DNA of 43,516 bases from Candidatus Aminicenantota bacterium (GCA_027061995.1 JAMOUT010000052.1:1-43516), one strand, 5' to 3'. Counted from the stretch's first letter, positions 7,702 through 16,830 are shown. Notes: generated by a model not told the origin, from the sequence alone. A program made the numbers and translations.

Positions 7702-8559
7702 TTAACCTCCTATAATAAGCATCAGCATTGCACCGAGCATATATAATGATGCATATTTAAAGAGACCGAAGTTTATCTTTTCCGATTTTTTAATAATGGT
7801 CATAAAGGCGAGTCCTATAAATCCTACGGTCAGAATTGCGAGAAGTCTCATATATCCCCAAGAGATGCCGAGAGATAAAAACCCGAATAAAATTGAGAGA
7901 GAAGCTCCGATACTTGAAATAGCGATAATCAATCTTGTATATCTGAATCCGTAAATTGACGGAAAAGTGGGAATCCCCGCTTTATGATAATCTTTGTAAT
8001 ATATCATACTGAAAGTTAATATATGTGTGGGAATCCATAAAAGGATGGATACGGCAAAAAGAATTCCTATCCAATCAATTTTTCCCAAGGCGAGAGCTCT
8101 TCCCGCAAGAATAGGCATCCCGCCCGAGATACCTCCCCAAATTACAGACCATGGAGTTTTCCTTTTAAGTAAAACAGTATAAACAAAAACATCGAAAAAC
8201 AAACCTGCAAATATGATTAATCCGTATAAAGGAGACAAAAGAAATGCCCAAAGAGTCCCTGTGACGGAAAAAAATATTCCCAAAGCAAGTGCTTCCTTTG
8301 GTTTTATTTTTCCCGAGGGGAGGGGTCTGTGAGCCGTTCTTTTCATCTTACTGTCAATATCTCTGTCAAAATACATGTTTAAAACAGTGCTCCCGCTTAT
8401 CGTTAGAAATAGAGTTCCCGTAAGGGAAAAAAAGATTGAAAGATTGAGAACGGGACATTTTGCGCTGATATAACCTGTTATCCCCGTAAAAAGAAGGAGA
8501 GCAGTTTGTAGTGATTTTATTAAAGGTAAAAATCTTTTTAATTTTCCTCTTATCTTAAT
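7702..8559 (-). CDS. ctaB: Protoheme IX farnesyltransferase (heme O synthase), likely AUU start
   Basis: This UbiA-superfamily membrane enzyme farnesylates heme b to heme O for heme-copper oxidases. The first prenyl-diphosphate motif NMYFDRDID with KMKRTAHRPLPSG is clear, as is the second region YYKDYHKAGIPTFP; about eight to nine helices are present. The first ATG (8376) would begin inside the first Asp motif and delete helix 1. The frame is open upstream, and 61 further codons encode the expected N-terminus, but they contain no ATG, GTG, TTG or CTG. The best start is ATT at 8557-8559. It follows GGAGAG by 4 nt and overlaps the preceding stop in an ATTA junction. From there the product is 285 aa, the usual family length. 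The function is secure; the start is inferred. Confidence 0.85.
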   Translation of the reverse strand: MKIRGKLKRFLPLIKSLQTALLLFTGITGYISAKCPVLNLSIFFSLTGTLFLTISGSTVLNMYFDRDIDSKMKRTAHRPLPSGKIKPKEALALGIFFSVTGTLWAFLLSPLYGLIIFAGLFFDVFVYTVLLKRKTPWSVIWGGISGGMPILAGRALALGKIDWIGILFAVSILLWIPTHILTFSMIYYKDYHKAGIPTFPSIYGFRYTRLIIAISSIGASLSILFGFLSLGISWGYMRLLAILTVGFIGLAFMTIIKKSEKINFGLFKYASLYMLGAMLMLIIGG

Positions 8560-9532
8560 TTTTCTCTCCGTTATTATCTATATTATTATTAATGGGATTT
8601 TTCAAGGGTTTTCTTATACATCTGAATCCGATGTTAATTCCTCCGAAAACAGGTTGAGCACTGTTTCTCGCCCATATTCTCAAATCAATGTCATAATTCC
8701 TGAAACTTCCCCCTTTCAAGAATCTATCGGACATTCTCGGATATCTGTCTCTTGTCCATTGCCAAACATTCCCCGCCATATCATACAATCCATACGGGCT
8801 GATTGCCTTTTTTGTTTTAAAACCTGAATACTCGGTTCCATTAAAAAAACCGACCGGAGTTGTAGTTTGAAAACTTATGTTAAAAACTTTTTTCCTGATT
8901 ATTTTATTGTTGAAATTATAGTTTGCATATTCTCCGGTTATATCATCCCCCCAAGGGTAAGCTCTTTGATCTTTACCGCCTCTTGCGGCTTTTTCCCACT
9001 CTTTTTCAGAGGGAAGTTCCAATCCGTAATATTTACAATAACCGTTTGCTCCGAACCAAGTTACAAGTGTAACAGGATGATTTTCAAAACCGCTGTCAAC
9101 CATGAATCCGTTATTATCAAATCTGATTCTAACCCCGGGTTCATCCAACAAGAAATAGGGATAATTGTCCCCCTCGGGAATTTTAAGTTCATGTCTGAAA
9201 CCATAGTATTTTTCCCCTTTATAATAACCTGTCACTTTACCGTTTTTAACTTTTATCTTACCTTCGGAAAACGCTTTATTTAGATAATCGACATACATTT
9301 TATTTGTAACATCCGTAATCATAATCTCAAAATCATAATCAACGGATTCTTTTATTTTAGAGAATTGTCCGTAGTAAAAATCTCCCTTGGGAATCAAAAC
9401 CCATCCCTTTGAATTAATTCTCGTATCTATTTTTTTTATTGTTTGATGTTTATATTCAGGCTGTTTTCCGCATGAGACAAAAATGAACGAAAGAAATAAA
9501 ACCATAAAAATATTCAATATTCTTTTTTTCAT
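8555..9532 (-). CDS. Lipoprotein with formylglycine-generating-enzyme (SUMF1) fold, 325 aa
   Basis: A signal peptide ends at a lipobox with Cys21 (FVSC), so the protein is probably exported and lipid-anchored. The rest matches the FGE-sulfatase/SUMF1 fold: NHPVTLVTWFGANGYCKYYG, LPSEKEWEKAARGG, YPWGDD, SPYGLYDMAGNVWQWTRD, LKGGSFR and a C-terminal NIGFRCIR. Many family members do not make formylglycine and act as binding modules. The paired active-site cysteines of true FGE are not evident, so an enzymatic role is doubtful. AGGAGG lies 5 nt before the ATG. The gene sits 10 bp after the oxidase-like gene and overlaps ctaB, suggesting a periplasmic role in that complex. Confidence 0.75.
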   Translation of the reverse strand: MKKRILNIFMVLFLSFIFVSCGKQPEYKHQTIKKIDTRINSKGWVLIPKGDFYYGQFSKIKESVDYDFEIMITDVTNKMYVDYLNKAFSEGKIKVKNGKVTGYYKGEKYYGFRHELKIPEGDNYPYFLLDEPGVRIRFDNNGFMVDSGFENHPVTLVTWFGANGYCKYYGLELPSEKEWEKAARGGKDQRAYPWGDDITGEYANYNFNNKIIRKKVFNISFQTTTPVGFFNGTEYSGFKTKKAISPYGLYDMAGNVWQWTRDRYPRMSDRFLKGGSFRNYDIDLRIWARNSAQPVFGGINIGFRCIRKPLKNPINNNIDNNGEKN

Positions 9533-9542
9533 GTTATCCTCC

Positions 9543-11036
9543 TTAATCTTCCTCTATTGCAGGGACTGTTTTTTCAACGGCAAGTTCGGGGGATTCCAAC
9601 TCCTTTCTCCATACCCCTTTCTTTTTAAACAGGTCAAATAATCGCCACAACAAAAGCATTGCCAGAGCGACAAGAATTATCCCCAAACCAAAATCAATCA
9701 AAACCATTGTTTTTGCTGTTATGGGTTCATCATTATATGCTTTTATCGATAATCTTTTGAGTGAAAAAATAGTGGCTGAGGCAAAAGCTATATCTGAGCC
9801 TATTATCAGTATCCAACCGAACCATTTTCTGAGTTTTCCTTTTAACCCTATTATATCGGCATAATACATTAGAATTATTGTTGCGATTAAACCTGATAAA
9901 ACATGCCAGTGTCCTGTGAGTGTAATCCTCTCCTCTCTGAATGGCCAAACTCTGAAAAATTCGTCAAGTTTTACAGCCATGAAAATGCCAACTCCGCTAA
10001 CAGTGAAATTCATGAAAACCATCTGCCAGAAAGGCCCGAATCTTATGGGGTCTTTAAGAAGAGCTGATATTTTTGCAAAAAACCCTTTTTTACCAGATTC
10101 CTTAATCCCCTCTCTTATCAATTTATCCCATGCGAAAATAACGAGCATTAATGCCGAAAGCATAACAAGAACCGAACCTACATATATTATGATATGTGCT
10201 ATAAGTTCAAAAGGAACAACAAGCCAAACGCCCGTAGTTATAACAATTGTCCCGCTTATCATCAAAGGCATTGCTATCTTGTGAAAAATCCCTTTGAAAT
10301 CAAACCATCTTCCTACAATCAAGGTAAGAGCAACGGCAATAAGGGTCAGCATAATGTGAAGATGTCCTATGATTGCAAGTTGAAGATGTGTTTTATCCGC
10401 TAACCTTATCAGGTTTTCCGCAAGGAAAGTTTGATGGCCGTTTCCCCACATTGAACCTACCACAGCTCCGAAAGAAGCTGAACCGAGAGTGGCGATTGTC
10501 ATTGTCCAAAAAGCGATTCTTTCAAGGTCATACCCTTTTTTTGTATGTGCATAAGATTTATCCTTAACAATATATTCTTTTTTCCATGGCCACAGGGCTA
10601 CTGAAAGTTGAACACCGGCGTAAAATACAAGGGCTTGCCCAACAAGGAAAAGTCCGTGAAAAACAAAATTATGCCCGAAATATGCAAACCATAACCCGAA
10701 AATCATAGCTATCAGATAGCCTATTGTTATTGTAGAATTTATCCCAATCTTTTGTCTTTTTTTCATCGGTATTATCGAGGTGATAAAATAAGCTTCGATA
10801 GCAACAACAGCCATTGCTATTGTATGATACAGCATTATGATTCTTCCCTCTCTTTGAATAGGGGTTAATTTCATTCCCAAAAGTTTAACGGTAATATCTC
10901 TAACGCCCCATTCCACCATGGGACCCGAAAGAGTCCCCCAAATGGCGGTTACAAGTGAGATCATACTAATAGCAACAAGAACCAAACCTTTTGTTGATGT
11001 AAATAGATACTCAAATCTCTCTTTAAAAAATTTCAT
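9543..11036 (-). CDS. Divergent heme-copper oxidase subunit I-like membrane protein, 497 aa
   Basis: Twelve or so helices are predicted. A helix II-like segment carries RIIMLYHT (His71), and a helix X-like segment carries LTGHWHVLSG (His376, His378), the usual heme-ligand pattern. Another His-rich helix (THLQLAIIGHLHIML; His217, 225, 227) could supply a CuB or heme ligand. The helix VII equivalent reads LIAHIIIYVG (His281), where oxidases and NO reductases have a His-His pair. The canonical dyad is therefore not obvious. Adjacent ctaB supports a heme-copper role. No subunit II, CuA domain or c-type cytochrome gene lies nearby. A strong GGAGG site precedes the ATG, and this is the first gene of the operon. 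Oxidase, NO reductase and heme-binding relative remain possible. Confidence 0.65.
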   Translation of the reverse strand: MKFFKERFEYLFTSTKGLVLVAISMISLVTAIWGTLSGPMVEWGVRDITVKLLGMKLTPIQREGRIIMLYHTIAMAVVAIEAYFITSIIPMKKRQKIGINSTITIGYLIAMIFGLWFAYFGHNFVFHGLFLVGQALVFYAGVQLSVALWPWKKEYIVKDKSYAHTKKGYDLERIAFWTMTIATLGSASFGAVVGSMWGNGHQTFLAENLIRLADKTHLQLAIIGHLHIMLTLIAVALTLIVGRWFDFKGIFHKIAMPLMISGTIVITTGVWLVVPFELIAHIIIYVGSVLVMLSALMLVIFAWDKLIREGIKESGKKGFFAKISALLKDPIRFGPFWQMVFMNFTVSGVGIFMAVKLDEFFRVWPFREERITLTGHWHVLSGLIATIILMYYADIIGLKGKLRKWFGWILIIGSDIAFASATIFSLKRLSIKAYNDEPITAKTMVLIDFGLGIILVALAMLLLWRLFDLFKKKGVWRKELESPELAVEKTVPAIEED

Positions 11037-11459
11037 AGAGCCTCCTTTCTTTATCCAAATATATTAGATTAACAAAAATAGATTAATATTGCAAATATAT
11101 CAAAATTGTATGAAATACAAACGAGACTTTGATAAATAAGATGATAACTTTATGTTAGTGGTATTCCTACGGACAAAAGCTTTTCAATATTCCTTCCACT
11201 CGGCTTGGAATAACTATTTCTTCTTTCTCTTTAAACATTTTCCTGTATTTTTTCTCCTTGGCTCTTGTTATTTAATTTTTTCTCTTGTTAGAAGTTTCGG
11301 GATATTAACTAAAAAATATCAATAGTTGAAAGTTGAAACAATTGATTATCCGAAAAATACTCTTAAGGGTTGTAATCTGAATGTTTTTGAAGTTAGGGAC
11401 AAGATAGAGGGAAGGTGCTTCTTTTTTTACGAGATAATAGTGATGAATACGCAATTGTC
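11037..11459. other. Intergenic region between divergent operons, no gene seen
   Basis: This stretch separates the oxidase-like operon (minus) from the histidine kinase (plus). On the minus strand TTGCAA, a 17-nt spacer and TAATCT upstream of the oxidase ATG make a plausible but weak promoter. An 8-bp direct repeat TCTTGTTA occurs near 11264 and 11282. I see no convincing ORF or structured RNA. Confidence 0.4.
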
Positions 11460-11488
11460 TTGACAATAAAGTAAAAATAAAATATATT
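11460..11488 (+). promoter_or_regulatory. Consensus promoter giving a leaderless kinase transcript
   Basis: TTGACA at 11460-11465, a 17-nt spacer and TATATT at 11483-11488. The kinase ATG at 11494 lies 5 nt after the -10, where transcription should begin, and no Shine-Dalgarno is present. Confidence 0.7.
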
Positions 11489-11493
11489 TGAAT

Positions 11494-13830
11494 ATGCTCA
11501 ATAAACAAAACAATGTATTTAGAGAAACCATAGATTCCGTGTTTGAGGAGAACAAATATTTTTTTAAAATACTTGTTGATAATATGAAAGACGGGGTGAT
11601 TATCCATAAAAAAGGTAAAATCATATATATTAACAGTGCCGCCGTAAAATTGGCAAAAGGGAAAAACCCCGAAGAATTTTTGGGAAAACCCGCTTTTTCT
11701 TTTGTTCATCCAAGTAGTAGAAAAGCAGTTGAAAAAAGAGTTTCAAAGGTGGCAAAAAATGGAGAATTTTTTCATGATATTGAAGAAAAATTTATAGGAT
11801 TGGATGGCAAGGAGATAATTTGTAAAATCTCAGCTACAATTCTTAAACCCGTGGAGGGTGAACCCTTGTCAATGGTTATTATGAGAGATATGACAAAGGA
11901 AAAAGAAAAAACCGAAGCACTTAAAGATAGCGAAATTAAATATAGAGCCATTACCGAGAATTCTCCCGATGTAATAATAAGATTTGATAAAAATTATAAA
12001 CACTTGTTTATAAATAAAGCGTGGGAAAAACAAACGGGAATCCCCATTAAAAAAGCTTTGGGAAAAACTCATGAAGAGCTGGGTTTCCCGAAAGAATCGT
12101 GTGATTTTTGGCATAAACAGATTCAAAAAGTTTTTGATACGGGAAAACCTAACATAGTAGAATTTGATCTAAATAGTCCTAACGGAGTTGTTAATGTTGA
12201 ATGGAGGCTTTTTCCGGAATTTTCAAAAAACGGTAAGGTTATTACTGTTATGACAATCTCAAGAGATATAACTTCAAGGAAAGAGGTTGAAAAGCAATTA
12301 ACAAAAAGTGAGGAGAATTATAGAAATATATTTAATTCCACTAACGAGGCTATTGTGGTTCACGATATAGAAACAGGAAAGATAGTGGATATTAATCAAG
12401 CCGGGTGCAAGATGTATGGGTATCAAAGAGAGGAACTTTTAAATCAAAAAGTGGAAAAGATAAGTTTGTTCGATGAGGGATATTCCGATAAAAATGCTTT
12501 TGAATTAATAAAAAGAGCTTCTATGGGACAGCCTCAAATTTTCGAATGGAAAGCGAAAAGAAAAGACGGGACTGTTTTTTGGGCTGAGGTAGGTTTAAAA
12601 GTTGCAACACTTGGATATAATAAAAGGGTTATAGCTGTTGTCAGAAATATTGATGAAAGAAAGAAGATGGAGGAAAGATTAAAAACCATTGAGAAAATGG
12701 AAGCCCTCGGAAGACTTGTAGGCGGGATTGCTCATGATTTTAATAATATTCTTACGGTTATTAACGGAAATGCAAGCATGGGATTAAAGCAGGTAAATCC
12801 GGAAGACAAAAGTTATCAAATCCTGACAACAATTTTAAAGTCGGGTAAAAAAGCTGAAAAATTGATAGCAAAACTTCTCGCTTTTTCAAGAAAACAGATT
12901 TTTGAACCTAAAACAGTATCCATCAATAAGATAATAAAGGATATGAAAGGGATGTTAAGATCCCTGATATCGGAGGATATTAAAATAGAGATGAATTTAA
13001 AGGAGAATATCCCCTTTGTTAAAGCGGATCCCAATCAGATAGAAAGGATATTAATAAATCTTATTGTTAATGCCAGAGATGCTATTTTTGAGAATAAAAA
13101 TCAGAAAAACAAGGTGATAAGAATTTCGACAAAAAAAACCGTGATAGATGATAATTTTGTGGCAACTCATCTCGGAAGTGTTAAAGGGGAATATATTTTA
13201 ATAACCGTTAAAGATACGGGGAAAGGGATAAATAAGGAGATAAAAGATAGAATTTTCGATCCCTTTTTTACGACAAAAGAGGAGGGTAAAGGAACAGGGC
13301 TGGGGTTATCCATGGTTTACGGGATTGTTAAACAAAATCAAGGATATATTGATGTTTACAGCGAAGAAAACATAGGAACTCTTTTTAAGCTTTATTGGCC
13401 TGTTTCGGAAGAGGAGAAAGAGAGTTATGAAGAGAGTAAAAATATCCCCGATTATACGGGAGGAAAAGAAACAATTTTAATAGTTGAAGATAATAAGGAT
13501 ATAAGAGATTTTTCCAAAACATTTCTTGAATCAATAGGCTATAGGGTTTTTGAAGCTGAAAACGGAAGAGAGGGGTTGGAAATATTTAAGGAATTACAAA
13601 ATGAGATAGATATGGTGTTTACCGATGTTGTTATGCCGGGTATCGGTGGGAAGGAATTGGTAGCAGAAATAAAAAAAATAAAGCCTCAAGTGAAGACCCT
13701 TTTCACTTCGGGATATCCGCGGGATCAATTCTCTGAAACAGGTTCAATCGAGGATAACATATTTTTCCTTCAAAAACCGTATTCTCCCCAAAAACTCGCT
13801 AAAAAAATAAGGGAGATATTTAATAGTTGA
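11494..13830 (+). CDS. Orphan hybrid histidine kinase (three PAS, HisKA, HATPase, receiver), 778 aa
   Basis: Three PAS domains occupy roughly residues 20-130, 140-260 and 265-390. The dimerisation domain has GGIAHDFNNIL with phospho-acceptor His414. ATP-binding boxes follow: N-box NLIVNARDA, G1 VKDTGKGI and G2 GKGTGLGLSM. A C-terminal receiver (from about 660) has VEDN acidic residues and phospho-acceptor Asp711 in FTDVVMPG. There is no transmembrane segment or signal peptide, so sensing is cytoplasmic. The ATG at 11494 is preferred to TTG at 11488 because the promoter predicts initiation there. No cognate response regulator lies nearby, and its 3' end is 6 bp from convergent nuoI. The signal is unknown; PAS domains often sense redox, oxygen or small ligands. 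Confidence 0.9.
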   Translation: MLNKQNNVFRETIDSVFEENKYFFKILVDNMKDGVIIHKKGKIIYINSAAVKLAKGKNPEEFLGKPAFSFVHPSSRKAVEKRVSKVAKNGEFFHDIEEKFIGLDGKEIICKISATILKPVEGEPLSMVIMRDMTKEKEKTEALKDSEIKYRAITENSPDVIIRFDKNYKHLFINKAWEKQTGIPIKKALGKTHEELGFPKESCDFWHKQIQKVFDTGKPNIVEFDLNSPNGVVNVEWRLFPEFSKNGKVITVMTISRDITSRKEVEKQLTKSEENYRNIFNSTNEAIVVHDIETGKIVDINQAGCKMYGYQREELLNQKVEKISLFDEGYSDKNAFELIKRASMGQPQIFEWKAKRKDGTVFWAEVGLKVATLGYNKRVIAVVRNIDERKKMEERLKTIEKMEALGRLVGGIAHDFNNILTVINGNASMGLKQVNPEDKSYQILTTILKSGKKAEKLIAKLLAFSRKQIFEPKTVSINKIIKDMKGMLRSLISEDIKIEMNLKENIPFVKADPNQIERILINLIVNARDAIFENKNQKNKVIRISTKKTVIDDNFVATHLGSVKGEYILITVKDTGKGINKEIKDRIFDPFFTTKEEGKGTGLGLSMVYGIVKQNQGYIDVYSEENIGTLFKLYWPVSEEEKESYEESKNIPDYTGGKETILIVEDNKDIRDFSKTFLESIGYRVFEAENGREGLEIFKELQNEIDMVFTDVVMPGIGGKELVAEIKKIKPQVKTLFTSGYPRDQFSETGSIEDNIFFLQKPYSPQKLAKKIREIFNS

Positions 13831-13836
13831 TATTAT

Positions 13837-14304
13837 TTATTTTTTCCCCTTAAATAAAAGATTTAAAGAAAGATTTTTTTGTGAATCCGAAACAAAGTCA
13901 AGTTTTCCCGAATCCATGCGAATCGCATCTTCGGGGCAGACTTCAACACAATATCCGCAAAAAGCACACCTGTTTACATGAATGATAAATTCTGTAGCAA
14001 TTTTTTTTCCTTCAATCTCTTCAGCTTTAACAAAAATACAGTCCGACGGACAGACCGTTACACAAAGCATGCATCCCACACATCTCGGGGTTCCCTCCTC
14101 ATTAAACATCATCCTGTGTTTTGTCCTGTATCGCGGAGGAATCTCCCTCTTCTCTTCAGGATATTGAGTTGTAACAGAGCCTCTTCTTTTTGTCTTAATT
14201 CTGAATATATAATTTATCGTATGAAAAAAAAAGTTTACTATCAGATGTTTGCCTGTTACCAAAAGTCCTTTTATCGTCTCAAAAAAATATAAAAACCCTT
14301 TCAT
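13837..14304 (-). CDS. nuoI: NADH-quinone oxidoreductase subunit I
   Basis: This peripheral-arm subunit carries clusters N6a and N6b and relays electrons towards NuoB. Two 4Fe-4S motifs are visible: CVGCMLCVTVCP and CAFCGYCVEVCP. The N-terminal amphipathic helix suits contact with the membrane arm. It is the last gene of the operon, starting 7 bp after nuoH, and ends 6 bp from the convergent kinase gene. No nuoJ-N follows. Confidence 0.95.
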   Translation of the reverse strand: MKGFLYFFETIKGLLVTGKHLIVNFFFHTINYIFRIKTKRRGSVTTQYPEEKREIPPRYRTKHRMMFNEEGTPRCVGCMLCVTVCPSDCIFVKAEEIEGKKIATEFIIHVNRCAFCGYCVEVCPEDAIRMDSGKLDFVSDSQKNLSLNLLFKGKK

Positions 14305-14311
14305 ATTTTCC

Positions 14312-15418
14312 TCATACTATGGCTATTATTATAGCTGTTACAACAATATTAAACAATGCAAGCGGTATAAGGGATTTCCAGCCGAGTTCCATTAGCTGAT
14401 CAAATCGTAGTCTCGGGAAAGTCCATCTGACAAGAAGTAGAAAAACAAATACAATAACTGTTTTTATCTGGAAAGCTATTATTTGCAATATTGATACCCA
14501 GTTTATTGAAATGGCGAGTTGTTTTCCCCACGGGAATACGAATCCTGAGAAAATCGTTCCGTTTGATAATTTTAAACCGGAGAAGAGATAGGGGATATTC
14601 CACCCGCCGAAGAAAAGAGTCGTAATTATAAGTGAGAGCATGATGGTTTCAACAAAATCGGTAAGCATGTAAACCCCGAATCTGATACCACTGTATTCCA
14701 GAAAAAATCCGATTATTTCCGATTCACTTTCGGGAAGATCAAAAGGAGCTCTCTTTGTTTCCGCTATAGCGGCTATAATAAAAATTATAAAAGCAAGCGG
14801 TTGCAAAAGAATTCCCCACTTGGGTATCCATCCCCATAATAGAGTGCTTTGATAATTAACGATTTCAGATAACCTGAGGGAGGGATAAACCATGATTAAC
14901 CCTATTATTGATAAAATCAGAGCAACCTCATAAGATACTATTTGCGAAGTAGCTCTCATACCTCCGAGAAAAGAATATTTATTATTTGAACTCCATCCTC
15001 CGAGGATGATTCCATAGATACTCATTGATGATAGGGCAAAAATCAGTAGCAATGCTATATCGGGGTCTATCACCTGTAATTTTATTATCTCCTTTCCTAT
15101 TTTTACGGGTTCTCCGAAAGGGATTGCTATTATAACAAGAGCCGAGAAAAAAAATGTAATAACAGGGGCGAATTTAAACATGAATTTATCTGTAAACGGG
15201 GGGATATAATCCTCTTTAAAAAGCATTTTCAAGGCATCGGCAAAAGGTTGAAAAATCCCGAAGGAACTTATGCCGAGAATCTTAGCTCTGTTTGCTCCGT
15301 GTCTGTCTTGAATAACAGCACTTACTTTTCTTTCGGCAAGTGTTGCATAAAGGGCGAAAATCATTAGCCAAGCAAAAAGAACTATTATCTTAATTAATAC
15401 TAATAATGTATAATTCAT
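14312..15418 (-). CDS. nuoH: NADH-quinone oxidoreductase subunit H
   Basis: This eight-helix membrane subunit forms the quinone-binding chamber with NuoB and NuoD. Typical motifs are present: the N-terminal AERKVSAVIQDRHGANR, FADALKMLFKED, and ETKRAPFDLPESESEIIGFFLEYSG. At 368 residues the length is normal. It overlaps nuoG by 4 bp. It is the only membrane-arm subunit here apart from NuoA. Confidence 0.96.
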   Translation of the reverse strand: MNYTLLVLIKIIVLFAWLMIFALYATLAERKVSAVIQDRHGANRAKILGISSFGIFQPFADALKMLFKEDYIPPFTDKFMFKFAPVITFFFSALVIIAIPFGEPVKIGKEIIKLQVIDPDIALLLIFALSSMSIYGIILGGWSSNNKYSFLGGMRATSQIVSYEVALILSIIGLIMVYPSLRLSEIVNYQSTLLWGWIPKWGILLQPLAFIIFIIAAIAETKRAPFDLPESESEIIGFFLEYSGIRFGVYMLTDFVETIMLSLIITTLFFGGWNIPYLFSGLKLSNGTIFSGFVFPWGKQLAISINWVSILQIIAFQIKTVIVFVFLLLVRWTFPRLRFDQLMELGWKSLIPLALFNIVVTAIIIAIV

Positions 15419-16830
15419 TCTTTCCTCAATAAAGAATCGATTATTTGCAGAATCTCAAACTCTGTTTTTATCTCCTCTTTGGGGTTAAAAACAGGCTTGG
15501 TTGTTTGTCCTCTCCCTTCGTAATTGGTCCAATTCCCCCCTTTTTCGAGAAAATTTGTTACGGGAAGTAAAAGATTTATTTTTCCTATATCACGAGGGAG
15601 GTAGGGTGAGATCATCATAATAAAAGAATTTTCACCAATCATTTCCTTAACGGAGGGATTATCCTCGAAAAAATCGCCGAAAACCAAAAGATTGGATATC
15701 CTGGAATCAATACTATCTATGTTCTTTACTTTTTTCTCAATTAAATAAGTCGTATTGGGGTTTTTATCTTTTCTGATTAAAATATTATCCTCTTCACCAT
15801 CTTTTCTTCCCCAATAAAAAATATTTTTGATGTTTAAATAATCTCTGAAAACGGAAAGAGCAAGGTCTATCTCCTCGTTTGATAGCCAAGAGGAAAGGAT
15901 TATAGTATCAAGTGTTACTATATGTTCGAGAAGAATCTTTTTTATTCTTACCCAATTTACATTTTGCATCTCATATATAGCTTTGTAATTTCTCCTTTTT
16001 TCAATCTCAGCCAATTTGTATCTTCCCGTATCACATATGAATGATTTGTTTATTTCCCCGTTATCTCCGCTTTTAACCCTTATCAATCTTTCATAATTAT
16101 CAAGGTAAGGTTTATCCTTAGGGGTTTCAATGTATATGTTACATCCTCTGCTGCAAAGGGGACAGATAGTTTCTCTTTTTTCCAAAAACCAGCTTCTTAT
16201 TTTAAAACGAAAACTTTTATCTGTAATAGCTCCCACAGGGCATATCTCAGCTATATTTCCGGAATAATCGGATATTATTTTTTCCCCTTTATATGTAGAT
16301 ATATAGCTTTTATTGCCCCTTTCATATACAAAAAGTTGTTTGTCTCCCAAAATCTCTTCGGTAAATCTGACGCATCTCAAGCAAAGGATACATCTTTCTC
16401 TGTCAAGAATAAGATTATCCGAAAGTTCCATATCTTTTTCCCTTTTTTCCTTTTTTATAATATAAGGGTTATCATAAAATCCGTATTTATCATAATATTC
16501 TTGCAGAGAGCATTCCCCTGCTTGATCACATTCGGGGCAATCAATCGGGTGGTTTGCAAAATGAAGTTTTAACACCTCCTCCCTTGCCTTAACCACAGCT
16601 TCCGACTCTGTCCACACTTCAAGCCCCTCTTTAACGGGAGTTGTGCAAGATGTCTGAAGTTTTCTCGCCCCTTTTATCTCCACAAGGCACATCCTGCAAA
16701 GTCCTGCGGGTTTAAGATATTCGTGAGCGCAAAAATGGGGAATTTCTATCCCGACTTCTTCGGCAGCTTGAAGAACTGTTAATCCCTCTTTAACGGAATA
16801 CTCTTTATCATTTATCTTTATCTTAATCAT
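15415..16830 (-). CDS. nuoG: NADH-quinone oxidoreductase subunit G, short form (471 aa)
   Basis: The N-terminus is a 2Fe-2S ferredoxin (CAHEYLKPAGLCRMC, then SCTTPV), followed by the His/Cys motif HPIDCPECDQAGEC. A 4Fe-4S ferredoxin-like motif (CILCLRC, then CPVGAI) and the start of the molybdopterin-like domain (CPLCSRGCN) come next. The remaining 230 residues are only a degenerate part of the molybdopterin-oxidoreductase-like region; full subunits are usually about 700-900 aa. The stop overlaps the nuoH start, so the end is genuine rather than a contig break. It overlaps nuoF by 8 bp. Confidence 0.92.
   Translation of the reverse strand: MIKIKINDKEYSVKEGLTVLQAAEEVGIEIPHFCAHEYLKPAGLCRMCLVEIKGARKLQTSCTTPVKEGLEVWTESEAVVKAREEVLKLHFANHPIDCPECDQAGECSLQEYYDKYGFYDNPYIIKKEKREKDMELSDNLILDRERCILCLRCVRFTEEILGDKQLFVYERGNKSYISTYKGEKIISDYSGNIAEICPVGAITDKSFRFKIRSWFLEKRETICPLCSRGCNIYIETPKDKPYLDNYERLIRVKSGDNGEINKSFICDTGRYKLAEIEKRRNYKAIYEMQNVNWVRIKKILLEHIVTLDTIILSSWLSNEEIDLALSVFRDYLNIKNIFYWGRKDGEEDNILIRKDKNPNTTYLIEKKVKNIDSIDSRISNLLVFGDFFEDNPSVKEMIGENSFIMMISPYLPRDIGKINLLLPVTNFLEKGGNWTNYEGRGQTTKPVFNPKEEIKTEFEILQIIDSLLRKE

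Noticed and set aside
7702-8376. ctaB beginning at the first ATG (8376)
   Set aside because: That start removes the first helix and cuts into the first Asp-rich motif; the frame is open and family-like for 61 codons upstream.
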